This document shows, in pieces, positions 8,315 to 16,517 of a DNA stretch of 64,000 nt. Location of the stretch: NCBI RefSeq assembly GCF_003994335.1, contig NZ_PNQZ01000001.1, positions 62,013 through 126,012 on the forward strand. Direction: 5' to 3'. Made by a program: the position numbers and the translations under genes. Source of the DNA: Asaia sp. W19 (GTDB lineage Bacteria; Pseudomonadota; Alphaproteobacteria; Acetobacterales; Acetobacteraceae). Position 1 is the stretch's first letter. The number at the start of each line of letters is the position of its first letter. The notes beneath the pieces were generated by a model. That model worked only from the letters and a program-made list of their open reading frames with translations. It had not been told where the DNA came from and made no database searches.

Positions 8315-9604
8315 ATGACCGATTACAAGGTGCGCGACATCGCCCTGGCCGAATGGGGCCGCAAGGAAATCTCCATTGCCGAGGGCGAAATGCCCGGCCT
8401 GATGGCGCTCCGCGAGGAATACGGCGCCAGCCAGCCGCTCAAGGGCGCGCGCATTGCGGGCTGTCTGCACATGACCATCCAGACCGCCGTGCTAATCGAG
8501 ACGCTGACGGCTCTGGGCGCGACCGTGCGCTGGTCGTCCTGCAACATTTTCTCGACCCAGGATCAGGCCGCCGCCGCCATCGCCGCGACCGGCGTGCCGG
8601 TTTTCGCCTGGAAGGGCCTGAGCGAGGAAGAATTCTGGTGGTGCATCGAGCAGACCATCAAGGGTCCCGATGGCTGGACGCCGAACATGATTCTCGATGA
8701 CGGCGGCGACCTGACCGTGCTCATGCACGACAAGTATCCCGAGATGCTGAACGACGTGCGCGGCCTGTCCGAAGAGACGACCACGGGCGTGCATCGTCTG
8801 TGGGAAATGGCGAAGAAGGGCACGCTGAAGGTTCCGGCCATCAACGTGAATGACAGCGTCACCAAGTCGAAATTCGACAATCTCTATGGCTGCCGCGAGA
8901 GCCTCGTGGACGCCATCCGCCGTGGCACCGACGTCATGATGGCCGGCAAGGTTGCCGTGGTTGCCGGCTACGGCGACGTGGGCAAGGGCTCGGCCGCCTC
9001 GCTGCGCAATGCGGGCTGCCGCGTGCTCGTGACCGAAGTCGATCCGATCTGCGCCCTTCAGGCCGCTATGGAAGGCTATGAGGTCGTGACGATGGAAGCC
9101 GCGGCTTCGCGCGGCGATATCTTCGTGACCTGCACGGGCAATGTCGACATCATCACCGTCGAGCATATGCGCGAGATGAAGCACCGCGCCATCGTGTGCA
9201 ATATCGGGCATTTCGACAGCGAAATCCAGGTCGAGGCCCTGCGTAACTACAAGTGGGACAACGTCAAGCCGCAGGTGGACGAGATCGAGTTCCCCGACGG
9301 CAAGCGCATCATCCTGCTGTCTGAAGGCCGCCTCGTGAACCTCGGCAACGCGACGGGTCACCCCTCGTTCGTGATGTCGGCGTCCTTCACCAACCAGACC
9401 CTGGCACAGATCGAACTCTGGACGGCTAAGCCGGGCCAGTATGAGACCAAAGTCTACACTCTGCCGAAGAAGCTGGACGAGAAAGTTGCTGCGCTGCATC
9501 TCGCCAAGGTCGGCGCCGAGCTGAGCAAGATGAGCACAAAGCAGGCCGATTATATCGGTGTGCCGGTTGCCGGTCCGTTCAAGCACGAAGAATACCGCTA
9601 CTAA
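8315..9604 (+). CDS. ahcY: S-adenosylhomocysteinase
   Basis: Cytosolic NAD-dependent enzyme that splits S-adenosylhomocysteine into adenosine and homocysteine, relieving product inhibition of methyltransferases. The 429-residue length is normal. Visible hallmarks are [16 protein letters not shown] near the N-terminus, [15 protein letters not shown], the NAD-binding [10 protein letters not shown] at about residues 213-222, and the C-terminal KHEEYRY. The ATG at 8315 has a purine-rich AAGGG upstream. The 70-base leader shows no recognisable SAH riboswitch. metK, 26 kb away, supplies the other half of the methyl cycle. Confidence 0.98.
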   Translation: MTDYKVRDIALAEWGRKEISIAEGEMPGLMALREEYGASQPLKGARIAGCLHMTIQTAVLIETLTALGATVRWSSCNIFSTQDQAAAAIAATGVPVFAWKGLSEEEFWWCIEQTIKGPDGWTPNMILDDGGDLTVLMHDKYPEMLNDVRGLSEETTTGVHRLWEMAKKGTLKVPAINVNDSVTKSKFDNLYGCRESLVDAIRRGTDVMMAGKVAVVAGYGDVGKGSAASLRNAGCRVLVTEVDPICALQAAMEGYEVVTMEAAASRGDIFVTCTGNVDIITVEHMREMKHRAIVCNIGHFDSEIQVEALRNYKWDNVKPQVDEIEFPDGKRIILLSEGRLVNLGNATGHPSFVMSASFTNQTLAQIELWTAKPGQYETKVYTLPKKLDEKVAALHLAKVGAELSKMSTKQADYIGVPVAGPFKHEEYRY

Positions 9605-9615
9605 GTCTCGAGGGG

Positions 9616-9722
9616 CGCAGGGCACTGTCCTGCGAACCGCCAGAGGGTCATTGCCCTCTGGAAACCCTCTTGCAGGGATGAGAGGGGCTCGCCCCTTTCC
9701 GGGGAGCGGGGCAGAGCCCCGC
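9616..9722. repeat. GC-rich modular palindromic intergenic element
   Basis: Stem-loops CGCAGG/CCTGCG (9616-9634), CCAGAGGG/CCCTCTGG (9640-9661), GGGGC/GCCCC and GCGGGGC/GCCCCGC (ending 9722). Same architecture as the copies at 6384 and 57969. It fills almost the whole gap between ahcY and the SCO gene and could end the ahcY transcript. Confidence 0.8.
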
Positions 9723-9744
9723 CTCTTCTACAAGGGAGACGCGC

Positions 9745-10416
9745 ATGGCCCGAGATCGCTCCGCCGCCAGACCCGCGCGATCGAGACAATCGACATCCCG
9801 ACGCGCTGCGTTCCGCCTCTGGGCTGTGCCAACGCTTGTGATTGCCGGTCTGTTTGCAGGCGCTATCGGGTTGCAGACGCTTCTTGCCCATCGACACAAG
9901 ACACCGATTGGCGGCCCCTACACCCTGATCGACAGCGCAAACCACCCGACCACCCAGGCGCGTTTCGCAGGGCGACAGACGCTCATCTATTTCGGCTACA
10001 CCCATTGTCTGGATGTCTGCCCGCTGACGCTCGCAACGGTAGCGCAGGCCTATACTCTGCTTCCCTCCGAGAGGCAGCGCCCCGTCCCGCTTTTCATCAC
10101 GCTCGACCCGGAGCGGGATCGCCCTGAGGATATCGGTCTCTATACGCGACGCTTCTCCCCCGAAATCATCGGCCTGACCGGTACGGCCGCACAGATCGAC
10201 GCCGTAGCCAAGGCATTTCACGTGACGTCCCACGTCACCATCGACCCAATGGCGGGCCATGATATGAACGATGAGGGGAAGGGCGATTACCGGATCGACC
10301 ATTCCTCAGTGCTCTACCTGATGGACGGCCAGAACCACCTTCAGGCCATTCTTCCGGCCGATTCCAGCCCCGCCGCCGTGGCGCGCGCGCTCACGCCCTA
10401 TCTAGCGAAGCGCTGA
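9745..10416 (+). CDS. SCO1/SenC-family protein
   Basis: Membrane-anchored thioredoxin-fold copper protein, usually a chaperone for the CuA site of cytochrome oxidase or a periplasmic thiol reductant. The 223-residue product has one N-terminal membrane segment (about 26-48), the copper-binding CLDVC (Cys88, Cys92) after YFGYTH, and the third ligand His186 in YRIDHSS. All SCO ligands are present. It overlaps the convergent PepSY gene by 15 bases at the 3' end. Confidence 0.94.
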   Translation: MARDRSAARPARSRQSTSRRAAFRLWAVPTLVIAGLFAGAIGLQTLLAHRHKTPIGGPYTLIDSANHPTTQARFAGRQTLIYFGYTHCLDVCPLTLATVAQAYTLLPSERQRPVPLFITLDPERDRPEDIGLYTRRFSPEIIGLTGTAAQIDAVAKAFHVTSHVTIDPMAGHDMNDEGKGDYRIDHSSVLYLMDGQNHLQAILPADSSPAAVARALTPYLAKR

Positions 10417-11778
10417 AAACCGCCCGCTGAGAAACCGGTTCGCCAGCGCGAGGAGCAGAAGCGACACCCCGAGCTCCGGCAAAAGCACGCCCATGAGCCC
10501 CATGACGGCCAGCGCGCCCCAGCCAATACGGCGTGGCGAGGCGCGGGGGGCATCGAGATGTCCGGGCCGACGGCGCCTGAACCACAGCATGAGCGCCGCT
10601 ATCGAGGTGAGGGTCAATAAGAGCGCGACAATCAGGTTCATAAGGAGGTTCAGAACCCCGAACAGATGCCCTTCATGAAGGGCGACACCATAGCCGATCA
10701 ACCGGTCGGACAGACCCTTATCGGCAAAACGGGTGATGTGGGTGACCTGTCCCTGCGCTGTCACGCTGGCCTCGATCCGCTTCGGACGGTTCTGGGCATC
10801 GGAGCGTATGCGCCATGGTGCACCGGCCGTGGCGGGCGGCGTGATGAGCGTAGGCGCGGGGAAAGCAAGCCGGCGCGCTGCTTCGTAGACGGCGTCCAGC
10901 CCCTCGGCAGGGATCGCTGGTTGAGGCATCGTCGCTTGAGGCTTGGAGTCCATGGTCATGCCAGCCATCTCGGAGTCTGACATGCCGGGCATGGTGGCAT
11001 GGCCCGAAAGCGTTGCGGCGATGGGAACAGCCCCGATTTCCCAGTCCTGTACGGATACCAGCCTGCCTATGCGGCTCTCGACCGCCGAAAAAGCCGAGCC
11101 CCAGACGAAGGACCAAGGCAGACCCGACACCAGAAACAGCACGAGTACGAGCGAGATCCATAATCCTCCAACAGCATGAAGATCGCGCCAGAACACGCGA
11201 CCTTGTGCGCTGAGCCTTGGAAGAACTGTGCCGCCAATACAAGCGCGTCGCGGCCACCAGAGAAGGACCCCGGTCACGATCAGCACCAGGGTCCACGAGG
11301 CCACCATTTCCATGATCACAGAGCCCCAGTTGCCGATGAGCAATTGCCCGTGCAGCCGGAACATCAGCCGCTCGAACCGTGTCTGCTCGTCGCGTTGGGC
11401 CAGAACCCTGAGCGAGACGGGGTCGATATAGACACGCGCCACATCTGGCCCATGCGCCACCAGAACACGCGTGGCCTGGCTTTTCCGGGAGGGCATTTCC
11501 AGCGCAAGAAAATGCCCACCGGGTACAGCGGCAAGCGCTGCATCGCGCCGGGCGCTCACACTGCGTGGCGTCCCCTCCGCAACAGCGCAATCGATGTCGC
11601 GGTCAAGCCATGTCTCGATCTGGGGCTTGAAGAGATAGAGTAAGCCAGTCACGCAAAGCATGATGACAAAAGGCAGGCAGAAGAGCCCGGCAAAGAAATG
11701 CCAGCGCCAGAGCATGGCCCGATCGGGCCAGACCGGACGGGAGAAGGCAGAACGAGGGGAGCGGGAATTCTGTGTCAT
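10402..11778 (-). CDS. PepSY-associated TM-helix protein with Met-rich periplasmic loop
   Basis: Polytopic membrane protein of 458 residues of the PepSY_TM (PiuB-like) family, common beside TonB receptors and sometimes acting as a ferric or flavin reductase. TM1 is near the N-terminus (LFCLPFVIMLCVTGLLYLF); further segments lie near residues 150, 205 and 385-450. The large periplasmic loop holds a Met/His-rich insertion (GHATMPGMSDSEMAGMTMDS), suggestive of copper. The start at 11778 is preferred because GAGGG lies six bases upstream; an ATG at 11784 is possible. It begins nine bases after the TonB receptor stop, so they are cotranscribed. Confidence 0.9.
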   Translation of the reverse strand: MTQNSRSPRSAFSRPVWPDRAMLWRWHFFAGLFCLPFVIMLCVTGLLYLFKPQIETWLDRDIDCAVAEGTPRSVSARRDAALAAVPGGHFLALEMPSRKSQATRVLVAHGPDVARVYIDPVSLRVLAQRDEQTRFERLMFRLHGQLLIGNWGSVIMEMVASWTLVLIVTGVLLWWPRRACIGGTVLPRLSAQGRVFWRDLHAVGGLWISLVLVLFLVSGLPWSFVWGSAFSAVESRIGRLVSVQDWEIGAVPIAATLSGHATMPGMSDSEMAGMTMDSKPQATMPQPAIPAEGLDAVYEAARRLAFPAPTLITPPATAGAPWRIRSDAQNRPKRIEASVTAQGQVTHITRFADKGLSDRLIGYGVALHEGHLFGVLNLLMNLIVALLLTLTSIAALMLWFRRRRPGHLDAPRASPRRIGWGALAVMGLMGVLLPELGVSLLLLALANRFLSGRFSALR

Positions 11779-11787
11779 GGCCATCCC

Positions 11788-14124
11788 TCAGAACTTCACC
11801 CGCACGCCGCCGAAAAAGGCGCGTGGGCTGCCTGCGTAGATCGAACCCGTCTTTGCGGCCAATACTGAGGCGCCTGCCTGCTGACCATTGGCCAGAAGGG
11901 TGTCGCTGATAGTTGTCGCCCCTGCGGCATAGACGCTATTGGCGACATTCTGCACCTCGACATAGCTGTGCAGACGATGCACCCAACCCAGCCTTGCGGG
12001 CGGGTCGTAATGTATCTCCAGATTGAGCAGACCGTATCCGGGGATCTTGAGCAGATTGGCATTGTCGACGAAGAAGGTGCTGCGCCATGTTACCTCCGCA
12101 AATCCGCCCAGTCCCTCCAATAGCCCTGAGGGTTGGTCATAGAGCACGCGCGCATTTAGAAAATGCGGCATGACCCCGGGGATCAGCTTGCCCTTGCGCG
12201 AGAAGCTGCGAGACATCGTGCTGTTCGACAGGATCTCGGTGTACTTCGTGTAGATCTGGTTGTCATAGGTGTAGGACAGACGCAGCTTCGCCCCAGGCAG
12301 GGTTCGCGGGAGGGCCTGCCATGTGGCGGCGAGTTCCACGCCACGATGCTGCGAGGCGGGCGCGTTGAACGTGTAGCTGCCCGCCTGGGTATTGACCCCA
12401 GCCGACTGGCTGACCAGCTCGTTTCTGTAGAATTCGTAAAATCCGGTGGCCTGCACATTGACTGACGCCGAAGGGTGCCATTCTGTTCCAAGATCCACCC
12501 CAAGACTGCTCTGGCTCTTGAGTTGGGTGTTGTTGCCGTAATTGCCCTGCGGCGTGACGAAGAAGCTGGAATAGCCCGGCGTGGCATAGGCCGTGCCCAG
12601 CCGCGCATGCCAGGTCCAGGCCTTGTCAGGCGTGAAGACGATAGAGGCCTCAGGGGCGAGATTGAAGAAGCGCCGATTGGCCGTGATATCCTGCGCTCGC
12701 GTGGCGACGGCGCTCCGGCTGTAGACCGTCTGAACCGCCCCGATATCGGATTGCGTGCCGCCCAGCCCGATCACCGCGTGCCATCGCGGCGCAAACTGCC
12801 AGTCTTCCTCGAAGCGCAGACCGATATTCCACTGATGGCCATAGGAGGTCGATGTCTCGCTGCCACGCGTGGCTCCCGCCTGCGGCAACAGGGCGTAAAC
12901 CTGATAGCCGTAATCCATGTAGTCGAAATTGGCCCCGACGAAGCTGGTAAGGGGCGTTGCTCCGACTACGTCATGACGCGTCAGGTCGGTCTGGACGTTA
13001 TAGGAGTTGAATGGCCCCACGAAGGCCGTGGTCGAGGTCGGCTGCTCGACATGGCGCTGGTCATAGGTGAACTGGGTACGCCAGACCATGCGCGGCGTGA
13101 AATCATGCTCCCAGCGCAGCCCGACAATACTGCGCCGGTCGAAGCGGCCCAGATTGGCCTGCTGGGGTGTCACGGCGGTCTGAGCGCCATAAGCGCCGTT
13201 TCGATAAAGCGACACCGTACCGCATCCGGCGGCGCCCCCGGCAGCCGTGGTGCATCCCCGCTGATAGGGGTTAAGGCGATACTGGTTGAGCGACAGCCTC
13301 AGCGGAAGAAAGGCATCGGTCACGTTATTGATGAATTTTAGAACGAGACGGTCCTTGGGCGAAAGAGACACCCGCAGGCGCATATTTTCGGTCGAGGTCG
13401 CATATTGGCTATTGGCAATGAAGCCATCGCTACGCACGTCGCTGGCAAAGAGCATGAAATCATAGGTGCGATTGCCTGCACCTAGCGTCATATAGTTATT
13501 GAACATGCCGAAACTGCCGAAATCGGAGCCGAGTTCGAGCCCATGGATGGAAGCGCCGCTGCGCGTGCGGAAATTGATTGCACCATTGATGGCGTAATTG
13601 CCGTAGAGGGTCGATGCCGGACCTTGGAAAACATCCACCCCCTCATAGGCATGAGGGTCGATCAGATCGGCACGCGCCGTGCCATCGGGCTGGGTGACGG
13701 GAAAGCCGTCTTCTGAAACCTGCAGATTGCGCAGCCCGTAGGACTGGCGCGCTCCCGACCCGCGAATGGAAACAACAGTATCACGCGGGCCATTCCCCTG
13801 CAGGAAACTTGCACCCGGCACAGCGACCAGCATGTCGGCCACGCTCTGAGCAACCTGATTGGCAAAATCCTGGCGCTCGGCACTGTAAGTCGTCTGCCCC
13901 ACGGGTGAGAGGGTGACAGGCCCCCGCGCCTGGCCCTTGACCAGAATGGCTTCGACGGGAGGCGCCTTGCGCTTTGGCCGCGAGGATGGCGCGTGGGGCG
14001 AAGACGGGGGGTGGGGAATACGCTGCACCGTGGGTTCGGCGGCAACAGCTTGCAGGCTGCCCAGGCTGACCAGGGCAGGGAGCGCGCGACCACAGAGCCG
14101 CGCGACACGAAGAAAGGATGTCAT
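11788..14124 (-). CDS. TonB-dependent receptor
   Basis: Outer-membrane receptor of 778 residues with a signal peptide ending around AVAAEP (residue 29), a Pro/Arg-rich linker, and a plug domain at about 60-200 containing SIRGSGARQSYGLRNLQVSE and VFQGPASTLYGNYAINGAIN. The barrel ends with AFFGGVRVKF, the C-terminal Phe needed for insertion. The plug looks like FecA/PfeA-type iron-complex receptors more than vitamin B12 receptors. Its operon partners, a DUF2946-like protein upstream and a PepSY protein downstream, are the usual company of receptors for iron or copper complexes. Confidence 0.95.
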   Translation of the reverse strand: MTSFLRVARLCGRALPALVSLGSLQAVAAEPTVQRIPHPPSSPHAPSSRPKRKAPPVEAILVKGQARGPVTLSPVGQTTYSAERQDFANQVAQSVADMLVAVPGASFLQGNGPRDTVVSIRGSGARQSYGLRNLQVSEDGFPVTQPDGTARADLIDPHAYEGVDVFQGPASTLYGNYAINGAINFRTRSGASIHGLELGSDFGSFGMFNNYMTLGAGNRTYDFMLFASDVRSDGFIANSQYATSTENMRLRVSLSPKDRLVLKFINNVTDAFLPLRLSLNQYRLNPYQRGCTTAAGGAAGCGTVSLYRNGAYGAQTAVTPQQANLGRFDRRSIVGLRWEHDFTPRMVWRTQFTYDQRHVEQPTSTTAFVGPFNSYNVQTDLTRHDVVGATPLTSFVGANFDYMDYGYQVYALLPQAGATRGSETSTSYGHQWNIGLRFEEDWQFAPRWHAVIGLGGTQSDIGAVQTVYSRSAVATRAQDITANRRFFNLAPEASIVFTPDKAWTWHARLGTAYATPGYSSFFVTPQGNYGNNTQLKSQSSLGVDLGTEWHPSASVNVQATGFYEFYRNELVSQSAGVNTQAGSYTFNAPASQHRGVELAATWQALPRTLPGAKLRLSYTYDNQIYTKYTEILSNSTMSRSFSRKGKLIPGVMPHFLNARVLYDQPSGLLEGLGGFAEVTWRSTFFVDNANLLKIPGYGLLNLEIHYDPPARLGWVHRLHSYVEVQNVANSVYAAGATTISDTLLANGQQAGASVLAAKTGSIYAGSPRAFFGGVRVKF

Positions 14125-14205
14125 GAGAGATCAACCTGACGGGGAACAGGGCCATGAGCTCGCAGCCACGGTCAGGTGGTACGAGTACTCATGGAGCGAG
14201 ACGGG

Positions 14206-14598
14206 TCAGGCGATGAGGGGAGGCCCTCGAGGGGAATGGCTGTTTCGTGCAGGCGCAGGCGGTCCCCGCACGGGCGGAAAGCACCAGAAATGTGCGAGAG
14301 TAACGAATGTCGCCCTTCCCCTCCCGAATAAGGAAGGGATCACACAAGGGTCATGCATGTCCGATGCGACTGCCAGAAGCATCGCGCCATCACTCAGAGC
14401 CGGTCTGTGGTGCCGATCATCGGGTAAGGAGTTCGAGGGTGGCTCACAGAGCACCGAGAGCGCTGTGAGCACATCGAGCGGGTCGTCCGACGACGCGCCG
14501 GACAAGGGGGTGGAACCGCCGAGACGGATCACCAGGGCAAGCAGAGCCATCAGCCAGAAGGCCGCCCTTGCTCCATGAGATCGCCCAGTCATTCCCAT
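14206..14598 (-). CDS. Small DUF2946-like membrane protein
   Basis: A 130-residue protein with one N-terminal hydrophobic segment (FWLMALLALVIRLGG), a periplasmic part with scattered Cys and His (LCEPP, DDRHHRP, DMHDPC, AHFWC) and a C-terminus rich in RGPP, a layout seen in DUF2946 proteins encoded next to TonB receptors. The start at 14598 is tentative: GGAAA lies seven bases upstream and a second ATG follows at 14592; the frame also opens further up. It ends 81 bases before the receptor start on the same strand. Family assignment is by eye and moderate. Confidence 0.55.
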   Translation of the reverse strand: MGMTGRSHGARAAFWLMALLALVIRLGGSTPLSGASSDDPLDVLTALSVLCEPPSNSLPDDRHHRPALSDGAMLLAVASDMHDPCVIPSLFGRGRATFVTLAHFWCFPPVRGPPAPARNSHSPRGPPLIA

Positions 14599-15025
14599 GG
14601 GCCATTTCCATAAGCGATCTGGCGCGTTTTGCCCATGGGTGTGCGCCGTCTCTTGCCGAGTGTTCACAGACAAAACCGAGAGATAACAGGCGTGCAAACA
14701 ATTGCGCCTATGAATGTCGTAAAGAATAAAACGCCCCGGATCGCCCCCCTCTCTACAGACGCGCGTCTCTCACCGAGACATGAATAATACTCAAAGTTCC
14801 CGGAATGGCGAACAACCCAAAAATCGCAACTGCATCGAACCATGCATGATAGGGGGATTGTCTATTTCTAAATATTTCTATGAAATTGTTGCACACATTT
14901 ATTATGTAAACCGAAATGTAGATACATCATATCTTGTTACTACCGTAATCACCGAATGGACATATGGATACAGATGTGAGATAGGGTCTCAAAGCGGTTG
15001 TCACAGAAGCGGGAACTTAAGGGCA
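14599..15025. promoter_or_regulatory. AT-rich divergent intergenic region
   Basis: A 427-base stretch without a convincing gene. The left part must hold the minus-strand promoter of the DUF2946/TonB operon and has an imperfect inverted repeat (AGGCGTGCAA at 14688-14697, TTGCGCCT at 14702-14709). The right part, 14850-14990, is strikingly AT-rich for this genome and carries two direct copies of TATTTCTA (14863-14870 and 14873-14880) one helical turn apart. It presumably drives the glycosyltransferase gene. Confidence 0.45.
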
Positions 15026-16252
15026 ATGGACAGCAAAAATCCGGGTTCAGACCCAATCATGGCCGATATCGACGCCTGGGATGAGCTCAGATCCGATGAG
15101 CCCGCTCAGGGAGAAAATTCCGCTCAGACGCCCATGAATTACCTCGCAGGACTAGATATGCTGAGCGAGCAGGATTTTGCAGATGACGGGCAGGCCATCG
15201 CTTTTTACCGCGAGAATGGCTGCACAACAGTCATGCAGGCCTTCACCCTAGCCAATATTCTGCATACGAGCTTTCGCGTGCAGGAGGCTTCACGCTTTTA
15301 CCGCATCGCCTTCGAGCTTCATTCCAAAAGCCCGAGCGAGTACCCTCTTGCACAGTCGCTGCTGCAGGCACGCCTCCTCTGCCTGATGAAGGCAGGCAAG
15401 GAACTGCCCTCTCATGAAGTGGCCGAGTTGCGCGCCCTTTGCGCGCCTCACGCCAATTTCATCGAGAGCGTTCATCTGGCATGGCGCGGCGGAGACCCAC
15501 TGGGCGCCATGCGCCTGACGGCGAATGCCTTTGAAGAATTCCACACGGGGGAAGAGATTGACACGCTCTATCTCGGCTTTGCCCTCCAGAGCAACTTCCC
15601 CTTCATCAAGGGCTGCAGCGATCATCGCGTAATCCCCAACCAGCTTTTCCTCTATTGGGACCAGACCCCCCCGGAGGAGATCCGCGCTAATTTCGATTTC
15701 CATCGTCAGATCTCCGGGCTCGATGTCCGCATCTTCGACAAGCCGGAAGCAGAACAATGGCTCTATGACGTCTATGGCGTCGAGGCGCGCTCGCTCTTCC
15801 TCTCGGCCCGCCATCCGGCAGAGGCAGCCGATATCCTGCGCGTTCATGTCATTCAGGCGCTTGGAGGCTGGTGGCTCGATGCCGATATCCGTCTCCGCGA
15901 CGAACAGGCCATCCAGTTCATCCTCGACCGCAAGGAGCAGAATGTCCTGTTCCTGACTCATAACAACGTTGTGCATAATGACTTCTTCGGATCGGTCGCC
16001 CAGAGCCCGCTCCTCAATGAATGTCTTCTCAACATATATAGGAACTGCTTCCTGCATCCGGGGCTGTTCATTGCTTACAAGACCGGGCCAGGCGTATTCA
16101 ATCGTGCCCTGAACCGCCTTATCCATCGTGATGTCTCCGGCATCGCTCCGATGGCGCCGACCAGCGTCCATGATCATCATGTATTCGGTCGTCTGATCGA
16201 GGAATTCGAAACCCCCTACAAGCATCAAACCAAGCACTGGCAGGCTGTCTAG
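15026..16252 (+). CDS. Glycosyltransferase with DXD motif (GT32-like)
   Basis: A 408-residue protein whose C-terminal half looks like the Gly_transf_sug/GT32 fold: VIPNQLFLYWDQTPPEEI opens the domain (about residue 203) and ADILRVHVIQALGGWWLDAD carries the metal- and nucleotide-sugar-binding DAD at 285-287. The N-terminal 190 residues are helical, possibly TPR-like. No signal peptide or membrane segment, so it would act at the cytosolic side, perhaps in capsule, LPS or protein glycosylation. The start at 15026 is preferred; upstream codons are AT-rich and non-coding in character although the frame is open to 14780. No glycan genes adjoin it. Confidence 0.8.
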   Translation: MDSKNPGSDPIMADIDAWDELRSDEPAQGENSAQTPMNYLAGLDMLSEQDFADDGQAIAFYRENGCTTVMQAFTLANILHTSFRVQEASRFYRIAFELHSKSPSEYPLAQSLLQARLLCLMKAGKELPSHEVAELRALCAPHANFIESVHLAWRGGDPLGAMRLTANAFEEFHTGEEIDTLYLGFALQSNFPFIKGCSDHRVIPNQLFLYWDQTPPEEIRANFDFHRQISGLDVRIFDKPEAEQWLYDVYGVEARSLFLSARHPAEAADILRVHVIQALGGWWLDADIRLRDEQAIQFILDRKEQNVLFLTHNNVVHNDFFGSVAQSPLLNECLLNIYRNCFLHPGLFIAYKTGPGVFNRALNRLIHRDVSGIAPMAPTSVHDHHVFGRLIEEFETPYKHQTKHWQAV

Positions 16253-16255
16253 AAA

Positions 16256-16280
16256 TCTCCCGGCGCAAGTCGCGCCGAGA
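16256..16280 (+). terminator. Possible terminator hairpin after the glycosyltransferase
   Basis: CGGCGC at 16261-16266 pairs with GCGCCG at 16272-16277, flanked by TCTC and GAGA that extend the stem with a bulge. No T-run follows. The rest of the gap to 16517 shows nothing I can name. Confidence 0.35.
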
Positions 16281-16517
16281 TCGTCTCAAACCGTATTCCC
16301 TGCCGATGTAATCACCCCCTCGGCGCTTTCACCACGCTCTTCTCTCCCGTTCCCCAGACGCCGGTTTCGCTCACTGGCCAGGAACGGTATCGGTCAGCAC
16401 GCTCGAGCCGATTCCCAACTGCTGGACACTTGAGTAAAAGCACCTTGTGCGTTGAGATCGAAAATGAAACGATTGACGGGAGTGTTTCTTCCTCCTGATC
16501 AATAGGGCTTCCTGCCT

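Noticed and set aside
8492-9625. Minus-strand open frame opposite ahcY
   Set aside because: Shadow of a fully conserved enzyme; His/Asp-rich composition typical of antisense frames.
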